From Methylococcales bacterium (GTDB taxonomy: Bacteria > Pseudomonadota > Gammaproteobacteria > Methylococcales > Methylomonadaceae), in assembly GCA_026399075.1 (NCBI GenBank), contig JAPLRR010000028.1, positions 1 through 62,845 of the forward strand: a DNA stretch of 62,845 nucleotides, given 5' to 3'. Below are positions 62,755 to 62,845 of the stretch, in pieces. Position numbers and translations under genes: made by a program. Every line of letters starts with the position of its first letter. Position 1 is the stretch's first letter. Below the pieces are notes generated by a model, which did no database searches, was not told where the DNA came from, and saw nothing but the letters and a program-made list of their open reading frames with translations.

Positions 62755-62845
62755 GCTTGGCAATTCCCTACTTTCGCATGGCAAACTGCCACACTATCAT
62801 CGGCGCTAAGCGGTTTCACTTCCGAGTTCGGGATGGGATCGGGTG
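62755..62845 (-). rRNA. rrf: 5S ribosomal RNA, 3' part
   Basis: The reverse complement of the window end reads CCCATCCCGAACTCGGAAGT, then GAAACCGCTTAGCGCCGATG and ends GGGAATTGCCAAGC, which is the middle and 3' part of bacterial 5S rRNA. About 91 bases of roughly 115-120 are present; the 5' end lies beyond the window. The operon runs on the minus strand into this window and stops at the terminator at 62711-62742. Confidence 0.95.

Overview
The window looks like a chromosome segment of a gammaproteobacterial (type I) methanotroph or close methylotroph. It carries the ribulose monophosphate (RuMP) genes hps, phi, tkt, tal and fba, a PQQ operon (PQQ is the methanol dehydrogenase cofactor), the tetrahydromethanopterin (H4MPT) formaldehyde-oxidation genes fae, mch and mptG with their usual satellites, and the standard gammaproteobacterial rpmF-plsX-fab-acpP-tmk-holB cluster. 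No methane monooxygenase or methanol dehydrogenase gene is in view, so methanotrophy itself is inferred.

Layout. 1-6.6 kb is an accessory region: a DUF1842-like gene, a decayed REP-associated transposase, a two-gene conflict-type module (HTH/DUF4384-like protein plus a 1426-residue CHAT protease-STAND NTPase-WD40 protein) and a transposase remnant. 6.7-12.8 kb is pqqA-B-C-D-E, with a stem-loop after pqqA and a six-gene toxin/antitoxin-like insert between pqqC and pqqD. 12.8-22.2 kb (minus strand) is the H4MPT island: fae, a CitG-like gene, a RimK-like ATP-grasp, DUF3147, an in-frame ATP-grasp-Mch fusion, a CorA-like transporter, mptG, a HAD phosphatase and a nucleotidyltransferase. 22.4-29.9 kb is fba and tal, then an operon hps-phi-tkt that continues into two membrane-anchored proteins built of a short repeated TGVAKYL-type motif. 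30.4-41.3 kb is the fatty-acid, cell-wall and replication housekeeping cluster. 41.5-45.3 kb holds a tartronate-semialdehyde reductase/hydroxypyruvate isomerase pair, smr, surE and pcm. 45.3-50.7 kb has a large DUF748 (AsmA-like) protein and glnK-amtB behind a sigma-54-type promoter. 50.9-58.2 kb is a second accessory cluster: an autotransporter with an N-terminal cohesin domain, directly preceded by a Het-C-like/vWA protein ending in a dockerin, a secreted tandem-duplicated protein and a divergent XRE regulator. 58.3-62.8 kb holds a small membrane protein, a LeuA/CimA-type synthase, leuD, leuC and the 3' part of a 5S rRNA with its terminator.

How the genes fit together. PQQ supports methanol oxidation to formaldehyde. 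Hps/Phi plus fba, tal and tkt assimilate formaldehyde through the RuMP cycle. Fae, Mch and H4MPT synthesis (MptG, probably the CitG-like and ATP-grasp proteins) oxidise it to formate.

The strongest candidates for undescribed biology are: (i) the adjacent cohesin-autotransporter and dockerin-vWA pair, which reads as a surface tethering system; (ii) the two TGVAKYL-repeat membrane proteins at the end of the hps-phi-tkt operon, which could be a scaffold for formaldehyde fixation; (iii) the CHAT-STAND-WD40 module with its HTH partner; and (iv) the ATP-grasp-Mch fusion and apparent AUU start codons in the H4MPT island. Functions for (i)-(iii) are inference from domain architecture and gene order.
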